Source: JBBRRP01 sp038251425 (lineage in GTDB: Bacteria; Myxococcota_A; Polyangia; Polyangiales; Polyangiaceae). Taken from it: DNA of 64,000 nt. Below are positions 34,975 through 43,375 of the stretch, one piece after another (positions within the stretch are counted from its first letter, which is position 1; every line of letters starts with the position of its first letter). The notes under the pieces were generated by a model. That model worked only from the letters and a program-made list of their open reading frames with translations. It did not search any database and was not told where the DNA came from. The position numbers and the translations under genes were made by a program. Location of the stretch: NCBI GenBank assembly GCA_038251425.1, contig JBBSBI010000001.1, forward strand, positions 1 to 64,000, given 5' to 3'.

Positions 34975-37497
34975 TTGAGTTACTTGAAGAAGAATTTTCG
35001 TGAGGGCAAAAAGACGGCACGGTTCCCAACCAACGCCGTCGGAGCCCAGCAATCCCGCCCGCAAAAAGCCACACCGCCGCGAAAGCGAGCAGCCGATCCG
35101 CCACATGCCGCGCGCCTCACGCCCGCCGCGTCGCAGCAAGCTCGACTGACACCTAGCCTCTCGCCGGGTTCGCGCCGACAAGGCCGGCTGGCCATGAATC
35201 CTCGAGGCTTCGGCTTCGTGGCCACGGGCGATCAGGAAGACGTGTTTATTTCGCCCGGCGAGGTAGGCCCCGCACTCCACGGGGACATTGTCGAAGTCGA
35301 GGTGCTCGGGCGAAGCAGCCGTGGCCTGGATGGCAGGATCGCAGAGATCGTGCAGCGGCGCCGCCCGGAAGTGGCGGGAACACTGCGCCGGCGCGGCAAG
35401 AGCGCCTGGCTTGAGCCCGACGATGGCCGCATCCGCGGGCCGATCGTGCTCTGGGCAAAAGGGTTAACTGGTAAAGACGGCGACGCCGCCGTGGTGCGCA
35501 TCGAGAGTTTCCCCAACTATGCAGACGAGAACCCGGAGGGAACTCTGGTTGCCGTCCTCGGAGAGCCCGGCGATCCCAAGGCAGAAGTTGCCAAGATCTT
35601 GGTGCGCGAACAGGTTGAGGAAGAACACTCGGAGGATGCACATGCCGAGGCGCGGAAGCTCTCGGAAGAGCTAGCGCGGCAATCCCACCAAAATCGCCGA
35701 GATCTGCGCCAAATCCCGCTCCCCACCATCGATCCAAAAGATGCACGCGATCACGACGACGCGCTGTGGGCGGAGGCGACGCCCGAAGGCTATCGCGTGT
35801 GGATCGCCATAGCGGATGTCAGCGAGTACGTGCGGCCCGGGTCGGCCCTGGATGCTGAGGCATCGCTGCGTGGCTGCACCATCTATTTGCCCGATCGAGC
35901 CATCCCCATGTTGCCGCGGGAATTGGCGGGCGATGCCTGTTCACTGTTGCCCGATGTGGAGCGCCTGTGCCTCGCCGTGGTGGCGGATCTGGATCGACAG
36001 GGGAAAGTCACCAGCTTCGAAGTGGTGGAAGGGCAAATGCGCTCCGCCGCCAAGTTAACTTACGATGGTGTTGCGCGGACGCTGGGCTTGACGCTGCATG
36101 GCCCGCTCGATGCCTGCGCCGAGGCCCTCAAGCCTGGGCTCGCTGTCCTGTATGAACTTTCGCAAAAGCTGCGTAAAATGCGCTTTCTGCGCGGGGCCCT
36201 CGGGCTCGATCTGCCGGAGGCCCAAGTGATCTTGGATGAGACGTCCAAGGTGCCGCTCGATGTGGTGCGTCGCGCCCAAGATCCAGGCGTTAAGATTGCG
36301 TACACGATCGTTGAGGAATTCATGCTGCTGGCGAATGAGCTGGTGGCGCGCTTTCTGGGTGAGCGAAAGTGCCCGGCGATTTACCGAGTGCATGCCAAGC
36401 CCGACGAAGAGAAGCTGGAACGCCTGGGCCTGATCGCGGAAGTGCTGGGTGTAAAGTTCGACATGGAGACGATGCGCACGCCATTTGGTGTGAGCCAATG
36501 GCTGCTGCAAGTGCAGACCCATGAGCGCCGTTCCGTGCTTGAGATGGCGTTGCTGCGAAGCCTGAAGCAGGCGGCGTATGACACCGTCAACGTGGGCCAC
36601 TTTGGCCTGGCTTCCGACAGTTATCTGCATTTTACCTCACCAATTCGCCGCTATCCGGACCTCTTGGTGCACCGCACCGTCAAACAATTGCTGCGCGGCA
36701 AACCTCCGAATACTTCCGACGAAGCGATCGCTGCCCTCAAGCTTTCGGCTGGGCTTTCGAGCACACGCGAACGCGCCGCGATGGACATCGAACGCGAGGT
36801 GGTCGATTTGTATCGAGCCCTGTTCATGCGCGATAAAGTCGGCGAGGTGTTCGAAGGCACCGTCACAGCTGTCGTGGGAAGCGGGGTTTACGTCACGTTG
36901 AAGGCCGTGTTCGTAGATGTGCTGATGCGTTACGAATCGATCGGCCCTGACCACTACGAACTCGACGAGCATGAGCTCTCGGTTGTCGGTGCTCGCTCCG
37001 GAGATCGCGTTGCACTCGGTGATACGCTGCACGTGGTCATCGAAGATGTGGCGTTGATGCGCAGAGCCGTGTTCGCACGGCGTGTGCTGCCTGAAGGTCT
37101 TTTGGAGAAAATGCAGCAGGATTTCCCACAGAATCCCGATAGTGGGCGCGGAAGCCGCCCGAATAGGGACACACGCGGGCGCTCGGCTCCGGACGCAAAA
37201 CGGGGAGATGCTAGGGAGCAGAGGCGAGGCGGTCGGCGCGACGAAAGCAGCCGCCAGCGTCCCGATCGCAGGCCGGATGCAGCGCTACCAGGTGGACGTT
37301 CAGTCAGCCCGTCAGAGTCCCCGCGCGGACGCAGCGCACCCAAACCGGCGAAGCCCGGTATCTCGCCTCGAACCGACGCGACGCTACGCGGCCCTAAACC
37401 CAAAGCTAGTGGAGGCAGGCCAGCCTCTGGGCGGGGAGGGGCACCGGCTAAGCCTGGCGCACGTGGCGGCCTAACGCGCAAGAACAAACCAAAGTGA
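34975..37497 (+). CDS. rnr: Ribonuclease R (RNase II family)
   Basis: A processive 3'-5' exoribonuclease. The 840-aa protein has a basic N-terminus, a cold-shock-type domain (MNPRGFGFVATGDQEDVFI around 74-92), and the RNB catalytic domain starting LPTIDPKDARDHDDALW (metal-binding Asp cluster at 253-262). FTSPIRRYPDLLVHR is the second active-site motif. An S1 domain follows (FEGTVTAVVGSGVYVTL), then a long Arg/Gly/Pro-rich tail of about 130 residues, probably RNA-binding and disordered. TTG 34975 is the first possible start after an in-frame TAG. Its stop overlaps a TolC-family remnant. Confidence 0.94.
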   Translation: MSYLKKNFREGKKTARFPTNAVGAQQSRPQKATPPRKRAADPPHAARLTPAASQQARLTPSLSPGSRRQGRLAMNPRGFGFVATGDQEDVFISPGEVGPALHGDIVEVEVLGRSSRGLDGRIAEIVQRRRPEVAGTLRRRGKSAWLEPDDGRIRGPIVLWAKGLTGKDGDAAVVRIESFPNYADENPEGTLVAVLGEPGDPKAEVAKILVREQVEEEHSEDAHAEARKLSEELARQSHQNRRDLRQIPLPTIDPKDARDHDDALWAEATPEGYRVWIAIADVSEYVRPGSALDAEASLRGCTIYLPDRAIPMLPRELAGDACSLLPDVERLCLAVVADLDRQGKVTSFEVVEGQMRSAAKLTYDGVARTLGLTLHGPLDACAEALKPGLAVLYELSQKLRKMRFLRGALGLDLPEAQVILDETSKVPLDVVRRAQDPGVKIAYTIVEEFMLLANELVARFLGERKCPAIYRVHAKPDEEKLERLGLIAEVLGVKFDMETMRTPFGVSQWLLQVQTHERRSVLEMALLRSLKQAAYDTVNVGHFGLASDSYLHFTSPIRRYPDLLVHRTVKQLLRGKPPNTSDEAIAALKLSAGLSSTRERAAMDIEREVVDLYRALFMRDKVGEVFEGTVTAVVGSGVYVTLKAVFVDVLMRYESIGPDHYELDEHELSVVGARSGDRVALGDTLHVVIEDVALMRRAVFARRVLPEGLLEKMQQDFPQNPDSGRGSRPNRDTRGRSAPDAKRGDAREQRRGGRRDESSRQRPDRRPDAALPGGRSVSPSESPRGRSAPKPAKPGISPRTDATLRGPKPKASGGRPASGRGGAPAKPGARGGLTRKNKPK

Positions 37498-37793
37498 TTT
37501 CACCAACCGCACTGGCGAGCGTGAAGTCCGCGAACGAGGGCTATCGGGTACGAAAGCTGCTCGCTGAAACGGGTCGCGCGACCACCCTGGAGCTCTTGGA
37601 TGCCGAAACGGAGCTGCTCAGGGCAAGCTTGGGGCTAGTCGCTGCCAGAATCGATACTCGAGCCGCAAGGGCGCACCTGCTGCACGCTCTCGGGCGTGAT
37701 GCCGGTCAAAGGGCTGCCGGAGTGTCCCCAATCCGTGATTCAGGGCTCTCTCCCTTTTATTTGCGTGATTTTCGATGCTTGACGACGCCCTGA
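37494..37793 (+). pseudogene. Remnant of a TolC-family outer-membrane efflux protein (C-terminal fragment)
   Basis: About 70 residues (ALASVKSANEGYRVRKLLAETGRATTLELLDAET... to HALGRD) match the last helical hairpin of TolC/OEP proteins, with the family's usual G(R)ATTLELLDAE turn. The signal peptide, first repeat and beta-barrel part are absent, and no related frame is visible upstream because rnr occupies it. A GTG overlapping the rnr stop could still allow translation. The likeliest reading is a gene remnant joined to rnr by deletion. Confidence 0.65.
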
Positions 37794-37814
37794 GGAGCAT
37801 GCGACCTATGCCGC

Positions 37815-38648
37815 ATGCATAGGTGGTCCGTTGTTGCTGCACTCACGGTCTGGGGCTTCATGGGGTGCGTCGATCGCCCCATCGATCCGAAAGCGCCGGC
37901 CGCGTGCCGCGAGCTGATTCGCAAGAAGTGTGAGCGCACTGTGCAATGTTACAAAGAGCGTCTCGCTGAGTACCCCGATGCGCGGCTCAAAGCGAACATC
38001 ACGAACGAGATCGTCGCCACCGTGGAGGGCTGCATCAAAGACGAGCAATTCGGTCTAAAGGTGGACAAGTGTGACCGTGCGGTAGTGGTCGCCCCGCCTC
38101 AGTATGCTGAGTGCATGGATCAAATCGAGAAGGGTACGTGCGACAAGTTCGTCTATGTGGAGTATATTCCGCCGCCTTACATGGCGACCAAGCAGCCGAC
38201 GTGCGTAACGCCAGCCGGCGGCGCGGCGGGCGCGGCGGGCGCGGCGGGCGCGGCGGGCGCGGCGGGCGCGGCGGGCGCGGGACAAGGTGGCACCGGTGGC
38301 ACGGGACAAGGTGGCACCGGTGGCACGGGACAAGGTGGCACCGGTGGCGGGGCGCCAATGGACAAGTGCACGGGCAACTTCGAGCCGCTGCCGATGCCCA
38401 TGACGCCAAGCGGTATGGCGGGTAATGGTGGTATGTCCGGCAACGGTGGTATGTCCGGCAACGGCGGGTTATCTCCTGAGGAAGCTGCACTCGCCGCCAA
38501 GTACCCGGTCGACCCAGTCCGCGTCTGCAACAAGGCATGCCTTCAGACGGTCGACGGCATGCCAGGTATTCCCTACGACATCGCTAGATTCGCGCTGGCT
38601 TCAAAGGCGGCCCCTGCCGCTTGCGCTCCCGCCGTAGGCTTCAAGTAA
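37815..38648 (+). CDS. Cys-rich lipoprotein with tandem Gly/Ala/Thr repeats
   Basis: ATG 37815 gives a short signal with lipobox VWGFMGC. The mature N-terminal part (about 110 residues) is polar and contains spaced cysteines (ACREL, KCERTVQCYKERL, GCIKD, KCDRA, ECMD, TCDKF) suggesting a disulfide-rich domain. Residues 136-179 are GAA repeats followed by GQGGTGGT repeats, then a Gly/Asn/Ser/Met-rich linker, and a last domain with CNKAC. Such architecture is common in myxobacterial surface lipoproteins; function unknown. It follows the TolC remnant by 21 bases. Confidence 0.78.
   Translation: MHRWSVVAALTVWGFMGCVDRPIDPKAPAACRELIRKKCERTVQCYKERLAEYPDARLKANITNEIVATVEGCIKDEQFGLKVDKCDRAVVVAPPQYAECMDQIEKGTCDKFVYVEYIPPPYMATKQPTCVTPAGGAAGAAGAAGAAGAAGAAGAGQGGTGGTGQGGTGGTGQGGTGGGAPMDKCTGNFEPLPMPMTPSGMAGNGGMSGNGGMSGNGGLSPEEAALAAKYPVDPVRVCNKACLQTVDGMPGIPYDIARFALASKAAPAACAPAVGFK
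38220..38351 (+). repeat. In-frame tandem repeats within the lipoprotein gene
   Basis: Six copies of a 9-base unit GGCGCGGCG (Gly-Ala-Ala) at 38220-38273 are followed by three copies of a 24-base unit (Gly-Gln-Gly-Gly-Thr-Gly-Gly-Thr) at 38280-38351. Copies are nearly identical at the DNA level, so the linker length may change by slippage without losing frame. Confidence 0.85.
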
Positions 38649-38652
38649 CGGC

Positions 38653-39816
38653 TCAGGGCAGCCGCAAAACCTCAGCCGGAATTCCCCCGACTTGAGTGGA
38701 GAAGAGGACTCGCCAGGCGTGGGGCGAGCGCGCCCGGTAACGTGGGTAACCTGTAATGATCACGGCAGGTCGTAGGTCCAGCCGACGCTCGAGCAAGCCA
38801 TCCAAGCGCTGATACAAATCCTCAACGTTTGAACCGAGCCGAACTCCGTACGGGGGATTGCTGAGGATGGCGGTCCCGCTGGGAACGCGCTCGGCCATTT
38901 GCTCAAAATCGAGTCCGGCGAGCTCTGCCGCAGATTGATAGCCAATATGCGCTAAATTCTCGCGGGCTGCGTTGAGCGCATGGGCCTGAATATCGTCGCC
39001 CCAAGCCACAATCTCCGCCGGACGAGGCAACGCTTGCCCACGATCCTCGGCGCTCCGCTTCTTCGCCAGCCAAGCATCGAGGCGCGCGCGATACGCCGGC
39101 CAACTCTCAAACGCAAACGAGCGACGAGCTCCTGGCAGATGGCCAGCCTTCGCCAGAAGCCATTCGATCAGCAGCGCTCCGCTGCCGCAGAACGGATCCC
39201 AGACTCGCTCCACAGGTCCCAAAGCCCGCACCAGGCCCGCCGCGAGCGTCTCACGCAGTGGGGCGACAGAAACATGGCGGCGCTCGCCTCGACGGTGCAG
39301 CAGCTCCCCGGATGCGTCTACGCTCACTTGAACCCGATCGTCCACAATTCGTATAAAAACGGCTTGTTCTGCGGCCTTTTTTGGTACGCTCAGCAACTTC
39401 TGTTTGAGCCGCTGTTCCAGAACGTTGAGGCAACGCTCCCGAACCGCGTCTGAGTGGTAGAGCCGTGATTTTTGGCAGCTAACGCTGACATGCACGCGCT
39501 CAGCGTTTCCCAAATACGCGTGCCACGGCAACCGTGACAGGCCTTCTACGAGCGTCGCAAAATCGCGCGCCATGAACGGCTTCAAGCGCAACCGCATCGA
39601 TTCCGCAATCCGCGACTGGAGATGAATCACCTCCACCACCTCGAACCCGCCAACCAACTCAACCCCGCCGACAACCGGACGTGGATTAACTCCAAGCTCC
39701 CGGAGCTCCTCACACAGGAGCCCTTCAAATCCCAGCGCCGTCGCGCAAAACAGCTGAAATCGACTGGGGTCAGCCGTCGTTCCCGGGCTTATTTCGGACA
39801 TTCTCGCGGGGCTCAC
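38653..39816 (-). CDS. THUMP-domain RNA guanine-N2 methyltransferase (RlmL-like)
   Basis: The 387-aa enzyme has an N-terminal THUMP-like RNA-binding region (ATALGFEGLLCEELRELG) and a Rossmann methyltransferase domain. DPFCGSGALLIEWLL is the SAM-binding motif and SNPPYGVRLG is the catalytic NPPY used for N2-methylation of guanine. The closest known family is the RlmL/YcbY N-terminal half, which methylates 23S rRNA, but a tRNA or other rRNA target cannot be excluded. The GTG at 39816 overlaps the serS stop (GTGA); ATG 39801 is an alternative. Confidence 0.88.
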   Translation of the reverse strand: MSPARMSEISPGTTADPSRFQLFCATALGFEGLLCEELRELGVNPRPVVGGVELVGGFEVVEVIHLQSRIAESMRLRLKPFMARDFATLVEGLSRLPWHAYLGNAERVHVSVSCQKSRLYHSDAVRERCLNVLEQRLKQKLLSVPKKAAEQAVFIRIVDDRVQVSVDASGELLHRRGERRHVSVAPLRETLAAGLVRALGPVERVWDPFCGSGALLIEWLLAKAGHLPGARRSFAFESWPAYRARLDAWLAKKRSAEDRGQALPRPAEIVAWGDDIQAHALNAARENLAHIGYQSAAELAGLDFEQMAERVPSGTAILSNPPYGVRLGSNVEDLYQRLDGLLERRLDLRPAVIITGYPRYRARSPHAWRVLFSTQVGGIPAEVLRLP

Positions 39817-41114
39817 TCCGGCGTGAGGCGCTCAACGCCCATGAACGGGCGCAGCACCTCTGGGACGACCACCGAACCATCCGCCTGTTGATACTGCTCC
39901 ACGATGGCAACCCAGGTGCGACCCACGGCTAAGCCCGAGCCATTCAGCGTATGCACGAATTGTGGCTTGGCTTTAGGGGCGCTCCGGTACCGGATCTTAG
40001 CCCGCCGCGCTTGAAAATCGCCGCACCAAGAACAACTCGAGATCTCGCGGAAGCAATTCTGCGAAGGCAGCCACACCTCCAGATCGTACGTCTTGGCTGC
40101 GGCAAAGCCCAAATCTCCCGTACACAGTTCCACAACGCGGTGGTGCAGGCCCAGGCGCTTCAGAACCTCTTCGGCGTGCCCGCTCAACCGTTCCAGCTCC
40201 GCAGGCCCCTGATCTTCCGCACAAAAACGCACCAATTCTACTTTGTCGAACTGGTGTTGGCGGATGAGCCCCCGCACATCTTTGCCGTACGAGCCTGCCT
40301 CGCTGCGGAAGCAGGGCGTGTACGCTGTGTACGCGAGCGGTAGCTTGGCGCTGTCGAGGATCTCATCCGAATGGAGATTCGTGAGCGGAACTTCAGCCGT
40401 TGGGATGAGGTAGAGCGCTGTTTGGTCTTCAGGATCGGCACGAAACGTTTTGAAGAGATCTTGTTCGAATTTTGGCAGCTGGCCGGTGCCCCGAAGCGCC
40501 TCGCCGCGCACCAAGAAAGGCGGACAAAATTCGCGGTATCCATGTTCCCGCGTGTGCAAATCCAACATGAAGTTGATGAGCGCACGTTCCAAGCGGGCAC
40601 CTTGTCCCGAAAGCACCGAAAAGCGGGCACCTGAAAGCTTCGCGGCGCGTTCAAAATCGAGCACACCGAGCTTGCTCCCCAAATCCCAATGGGCCTGCGC
40701 TTCGAAGCCCAATTCAGGTTGCTTTCCCCAAACGCGCAGCACGCGATTGTCCGCCTCGGAGCGCCCCACCGGCACCGACTCATGCGGCAAATTGGGGATC
40801 ACAGCGAGGCGTTCTTCCATTTGCGCCTCAAGAGCACTCATCTGCTCTTCAAGCACCTTCACTTCATCGCTCAGCTTCTTGAGCTCTTCGCGACGAGCCT
40901 GAAAGAGCGCCTTGTCGGGGCTCTTGGCTAACTCCGCCATTTCGGTGCTGGCCGCATTTCGGCGCGCTTGCTCGGCTTCAGTTTTCACGATGAGAGCCCG
41001 GCGCGCTACGCTCAACTCGGCAAGCCCTTCCAGGGACGCAGGGTCAAAGGTTCGCGTTCCCAAACGCTCCCTCACGGCTTCTAAATGATCGGCAACGTAT
41101 CGAGCATCCAACAT
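39813..41114 (-). CDS. serS: Seryl-tRNA synthetase
   Basis: A class II synthetase charging tRNA-Ser. The 433-aa protein begins MLDARYVADH with the long antiparallel coiled-coil arm (about residues 40-110) that binds the tRNA variable arm. Motif 2 is in CFRSEAGSYGKDVRGLIRQHQF, and motif 3 is in the C-terminal GLAVGRTWVAIVEQ and LRPFMG. ATG 41114 is the natural start. It is co-transcribed with the overlapping methyltransferase gene and divergent from the DAHPS-like gene. Confidence 0.97.
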   Translation of the reverse strand: MLDARYVADHLEAVRERLGTRTFDPASLEGLAELSVARRALIVKTEAEQARRNAASTEMAELAKSPDKALFQARREELKKLSDEVKVLEEQMSALEAQMEERLAVIPNLPHESVPVGRSEADNRVLRVWGKQPELGFEAQAHWDLGSKLGVLDFERAAKLSGARFSVLSGQGARLERALINFMLDLHTREHGYREFCPPFLVRGEALRGTGQLPKFEQDLFKTFRADPEDQTALYLIPTAEVPLTNLHSDEILDSAKLPLAYTAYTPCFRSEAGSYGKDVRGLIRQHQFDKVELVRFCAEDQGPAELERLSGHAEEVLKRLGLHHRVVELCTGDLGFAAAKTYDLEVWLPSQNCFREISSCSWCGDFQARRAKIRYRSAPKAKPQFVHTLNGSGLAVGRTWVAIVEQYQQADGSVVVPEVLRPFMGVERLTPE

Positions 41115-41286
41115 GACGATTCTCCGCCTCAGCTCTTAGCCAAAACGCGATCAAAGGTCACGTCTGGAGCTCACGCGGACTCAACGCCCGGAGCGCGACG
41201 TAGGAGGGCACGACCCGCACGACCGGGATAGGGTTGCGGGGCGCGCGGCGGGAGCGCTAAGTGAGCGGCCCTTTTTGTTCCTTGGA

Positions 41287-41310
41287 AGATAGTAAGCATG
41301 CTTACTATCT
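41287..41310. promoter_or_regulatory. 24-bp perfect palindrome, copy 2 (candidate operator)
   Basis: Identical in all 24 bases to the palindrome at 12117-12140 and with similar flanking sequence on both sides. It lies 51 bases upstream of the DAHPS-like start at 41362 and 172 bases upstream of the divergent serS start. It is placed to control the DAHPS-like/tyrA operon. Confidence 0.72.
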
Positions 41311-41361
41311 CGTGTTCGACTTTGAGATGCCTGTCCCGAGCAAGTTTGGGAGCACTTGGGG

Positions 41362-42339
41362 ATGCTCAACCGCAGGCCGGGCGTGGTGCCGAATCTTGCG
41401 GGCCGAGCCATGCCTCTTGCAAACCCCCAAGATTTGCCCGAGCCTCGCGCCCCCAAAATGATTGTTGTCATGGAGCCCGAGGCGCCCGAGGCCAGTATCG
41501 AGAGCGTGATTCGATATCTTGCCGCAGCCGGACTTGCGGTGCAGAAATCAACCGGTCAACAGCGCTCAATTTTGGGTGTGGTGGGGGATGTGACGACGGA
41601 GCACGCCGCGGTCGTCCGCGAGTTCCCAGACGTCGCCAAAGTGGTGCGCGTGACCGAACCTTATCGCTTGGCGTCGCGCCGCTTTCGCAAGGAATCTACA
41701 GTTGTGGAGGGCCCCTGGGGCATCATCGGCGGCGAACGTCCGTGGATCGCCATTGAACCCGTCGGGCTCTCACCCCAACACCTTGGAACGGATAATGGGC
41801 CTGTTTCTACTGGCCTCCCGTATCAAGTGCTTGCGGGGCGGCCCTTTGACGCCATGGTTTTTCGGAACCAAAGTGTTCCCGAGGAAGTTGGGGCATTGGC
41901 AGCGCTTTCGCTCCACCCACGGCCGAGTGGGCAGCGCTGGCCCGTGCGATTCGTTTCACGGGAGCCCAGCCGCGGCACCGATCACTGGATTTCTGCCGCG
42001 GAAAGCGAACTCGAACGGCTCGAAGGTGGCGTCGTGCTGCTTGAGACCGGCGACGAATCTCCGAACGGTGTCCGCACGCTGGAGATCGGATTGATTGCAC
42101 GCGCTAAGGTACGCACCCATTTGCCCGTGGTGGTGGATGTCCCGAGTATTGCCCAAAAGGCCCGTTATTGCAGCTCAATTGCGGCGGCAGCCATCGCTGC
42201 CGGAGCTGACGGCGTTATCTTGAGAGTGTGGGTGGGTCGCGAATCGGATCCGCCGACGGTGCCCGCCACGTTGCAGTGGCAAGCCGCCATGGAGCTTGCT
42301 GAAAAACTGCAGGCAGTGGGCGTCGCCCTTCGGCAATGA
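41362..42339 (+). CDS. DAHP-synthase-like protein lacking catalytic motifs
   Basis: From MIVVMEPEAPEASIESVI to YRLASRRFRKESTVV the protein matches the ferredoxin-like regulatory domain of type I-beta DAHP synthases. The following barrel keeps the family's end (THLPVVVDVPSIAQKARY...AAIAAGADGVILRVW). However, the motif with the metal-binding Cys (GPCxxE after the linker) is replaced by IEPVGL, and the catalytic His in DPSH is lost (DVPS). In known enzymes the N-terminal domain binds Tyr/Phe. A regulatory or sensor role is therefore plausible, which is inference. ATG 41362 has GGGAG nine bases upstream. It overlaps tyrA (ATGA) and lies downstream of palindrome copy 2. Confidence 0.82.
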   Translation: MLNRRPGVVPNLAGRAMPLANPQDLPEPRAPKMIVVMEPEAPEASIESVIRYLAAAGLAVQKSTGQQRSILGVVGDVTTEHAAVVREFPDVAKVVRVTEPYRLASRRFRKESTVVEGPWGIIGGERPWIAIEPVGLSPQHLGTDNGPVSTGLPYQVLAGRPFDAMVFRNQSVPEEVGALAALSLHPRPSGQRWPVRFVSREPSRGTDHWISAAESELERLEGGVVLLETGDESPNGVRTLEIGLIARAKVRTHLPVVVDVPSIAQKARYCSSIAAAAIAAGADGVILRVWVGRESDPPTVPATLQWQAAMELAEKLQAVGVALRQ

Positions 42340-43175
42340 AAAGCGTGGTTATCGTGGGCCTCGGGCTCATTGGCGCCTCGCTCGGCCTGGCTTTACGTCA
42401 GCGTGGAACGCACGTGATCGGCGTCGATTTGCCGGAAGTGCTGGAGCTTGAGTCAGCCAAGGCGGCGGCTGATGTGATCCTGCCGATTGGCGCTGACGAA
42501 CCCATCCATTCGGCATTTTCCGGTTCCGAACTCACTATTTTAGCGACCCCGGTGAGCCGAATCATCGAACTCCTGCCTATCGCCGTGGAACACGCACCCT
42601 GCGTAACAGACTGCGGTTCCACCAAGCGCGCGATCAGCCAAGCCGCTCAGTTCTGCGGAAATTCCGCACGTTTCGTCCCCGGCCACCCGATGGCAGGACT
42701 TCCCGGCGGTGGAGCTGCCAGCGCCCGGGCAGATCTGTTTCTGGGCTGCAACTGGCTCGTGTGCCCGACACATGCCTCGGAAGAAGCACTGAGTACGGTT
42801 CGACGACTCCTCCACGCGCTTGGCGCCAACGCCGTCGATATGACCGCCGAAGCGCACGATGCCGCCGTGGCACTCACGAGCCATTTGCCACAGCTTCTCG
42901 GCAGCATTGTGAAACTCTTGGCTCAAGAACAGTCTGCAGCCGTGGCCGCTGGGCCGTCGTTTGAGCGACTCACACGTGCGGCGGGCGGTGCCGATAATAT
43001 CTGGAAAGACATTTTCGTGAGCAACGGGGATGACATCGCTCGCACCGTGCGGGCACTCATCGCCCGCCTGGAGCCCATCGCCTCGGAGCTGGAAACCCTC
43101 GGACCCACCCGAAGCGCAGGCGCGACTCCAGCGAAGGTCCTAGAACTGCTCGCTTTGGCCCGAGCATCCAAGTAG
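42336..43175 (+). CDS. tyrA: Prephenate dehydrogenase
   Basis: Oxidative decarboxylation of prephenate to 4-hydroxyphenylpyruvate in tyrosine synthesis. The 279-aa protein has the NAD motif GLGLIGASLG at residues 8-17, TDCGSTK, the catalytic His in VPGHPMAG, and the helical dimerisation region starting VALTSHLPQLL. There is no C-terminal ACT domain, so feedback control, if any, must come from elsewhere. It is translationally coupled to the DAHPS-like gene through ATGA. Confidence 0.93.
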   Translation: MKSVVIVGLGLIGASLGLALRQRGTHVIGVDLPEVLELESAKAAADVILPIGADEPIHSAFSGSELTILATPVSRIIELLPIAVEHAPCVTDCGSTKRAISQAAQFCGNSARFVPGHPMAGLPGGGAASARADLFLGCNWLVCPTHASEEALSTVRRLLHALGANAVDMTAEAHDAAVALTSHLPQLLGSIVKLLAQEQSAAVAAGPSFERLTRAAGGADNIWKDIFVSNGDDIARTVRALIARLEPIASELETLGPTRSAGATPAKVLELLALARASK

Positions 43176-43235
43176 AGCTCAGGCCGTAGCGGGCACGCGG
43201 TAGCGGGTCACGCTCTAACGGCGCGCTCCGGTTCC

Positions 43236-43263
43236 ATGGCACAGGTGTCCATGTTTGTGCCAT
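43236..43263. promoter_or_regulatory. Inverted repeat downstream of tyrA
   Basis: ATGGCACA (43236-43243) pairs with TGTGCCAT (43256-43263) around a 12-base loop. There is no following T-run, so it may be a weak terminator stem or a binding site. Confidence 0.4.
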
Positions 43264-43322
43264 CAGTGTGTGCCACCTGGCCCATCCAGTCGGGTGTCAT
43301 CCGATAAATCACTGATAAATAG

Positions 43323-43339
43323 CCAGCTCTGAGAGCTGG
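43323..43339. promoter_or_regulatory. Palindrome upstream of the Gly-rich lipoprotein gene
   Basis: CCAGCTCT and AGAGCTGG are separated by one G, making a 17-base near-perfect palindrome 37 bases before the ATG. There is no T-run, so an operator is more likely than a terminator. Confidence 0.45.
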
Positions 43340-43375
43340 AACGCCATGGACCAATCTATGCTAGGTAGGATCGAG

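Noticed and set aside
38220..38351. Tandem repeats as a possible CRISPR array
   Set aside because: Units are 9 and 24 bases with no unique spacers and are in frame within a coding sequence.
43236..43263. Rho-independent terminator after tyrA
   Set aside because: The stem has a 12-base loop and no T-run, so it was listed only as an inverted repeat.
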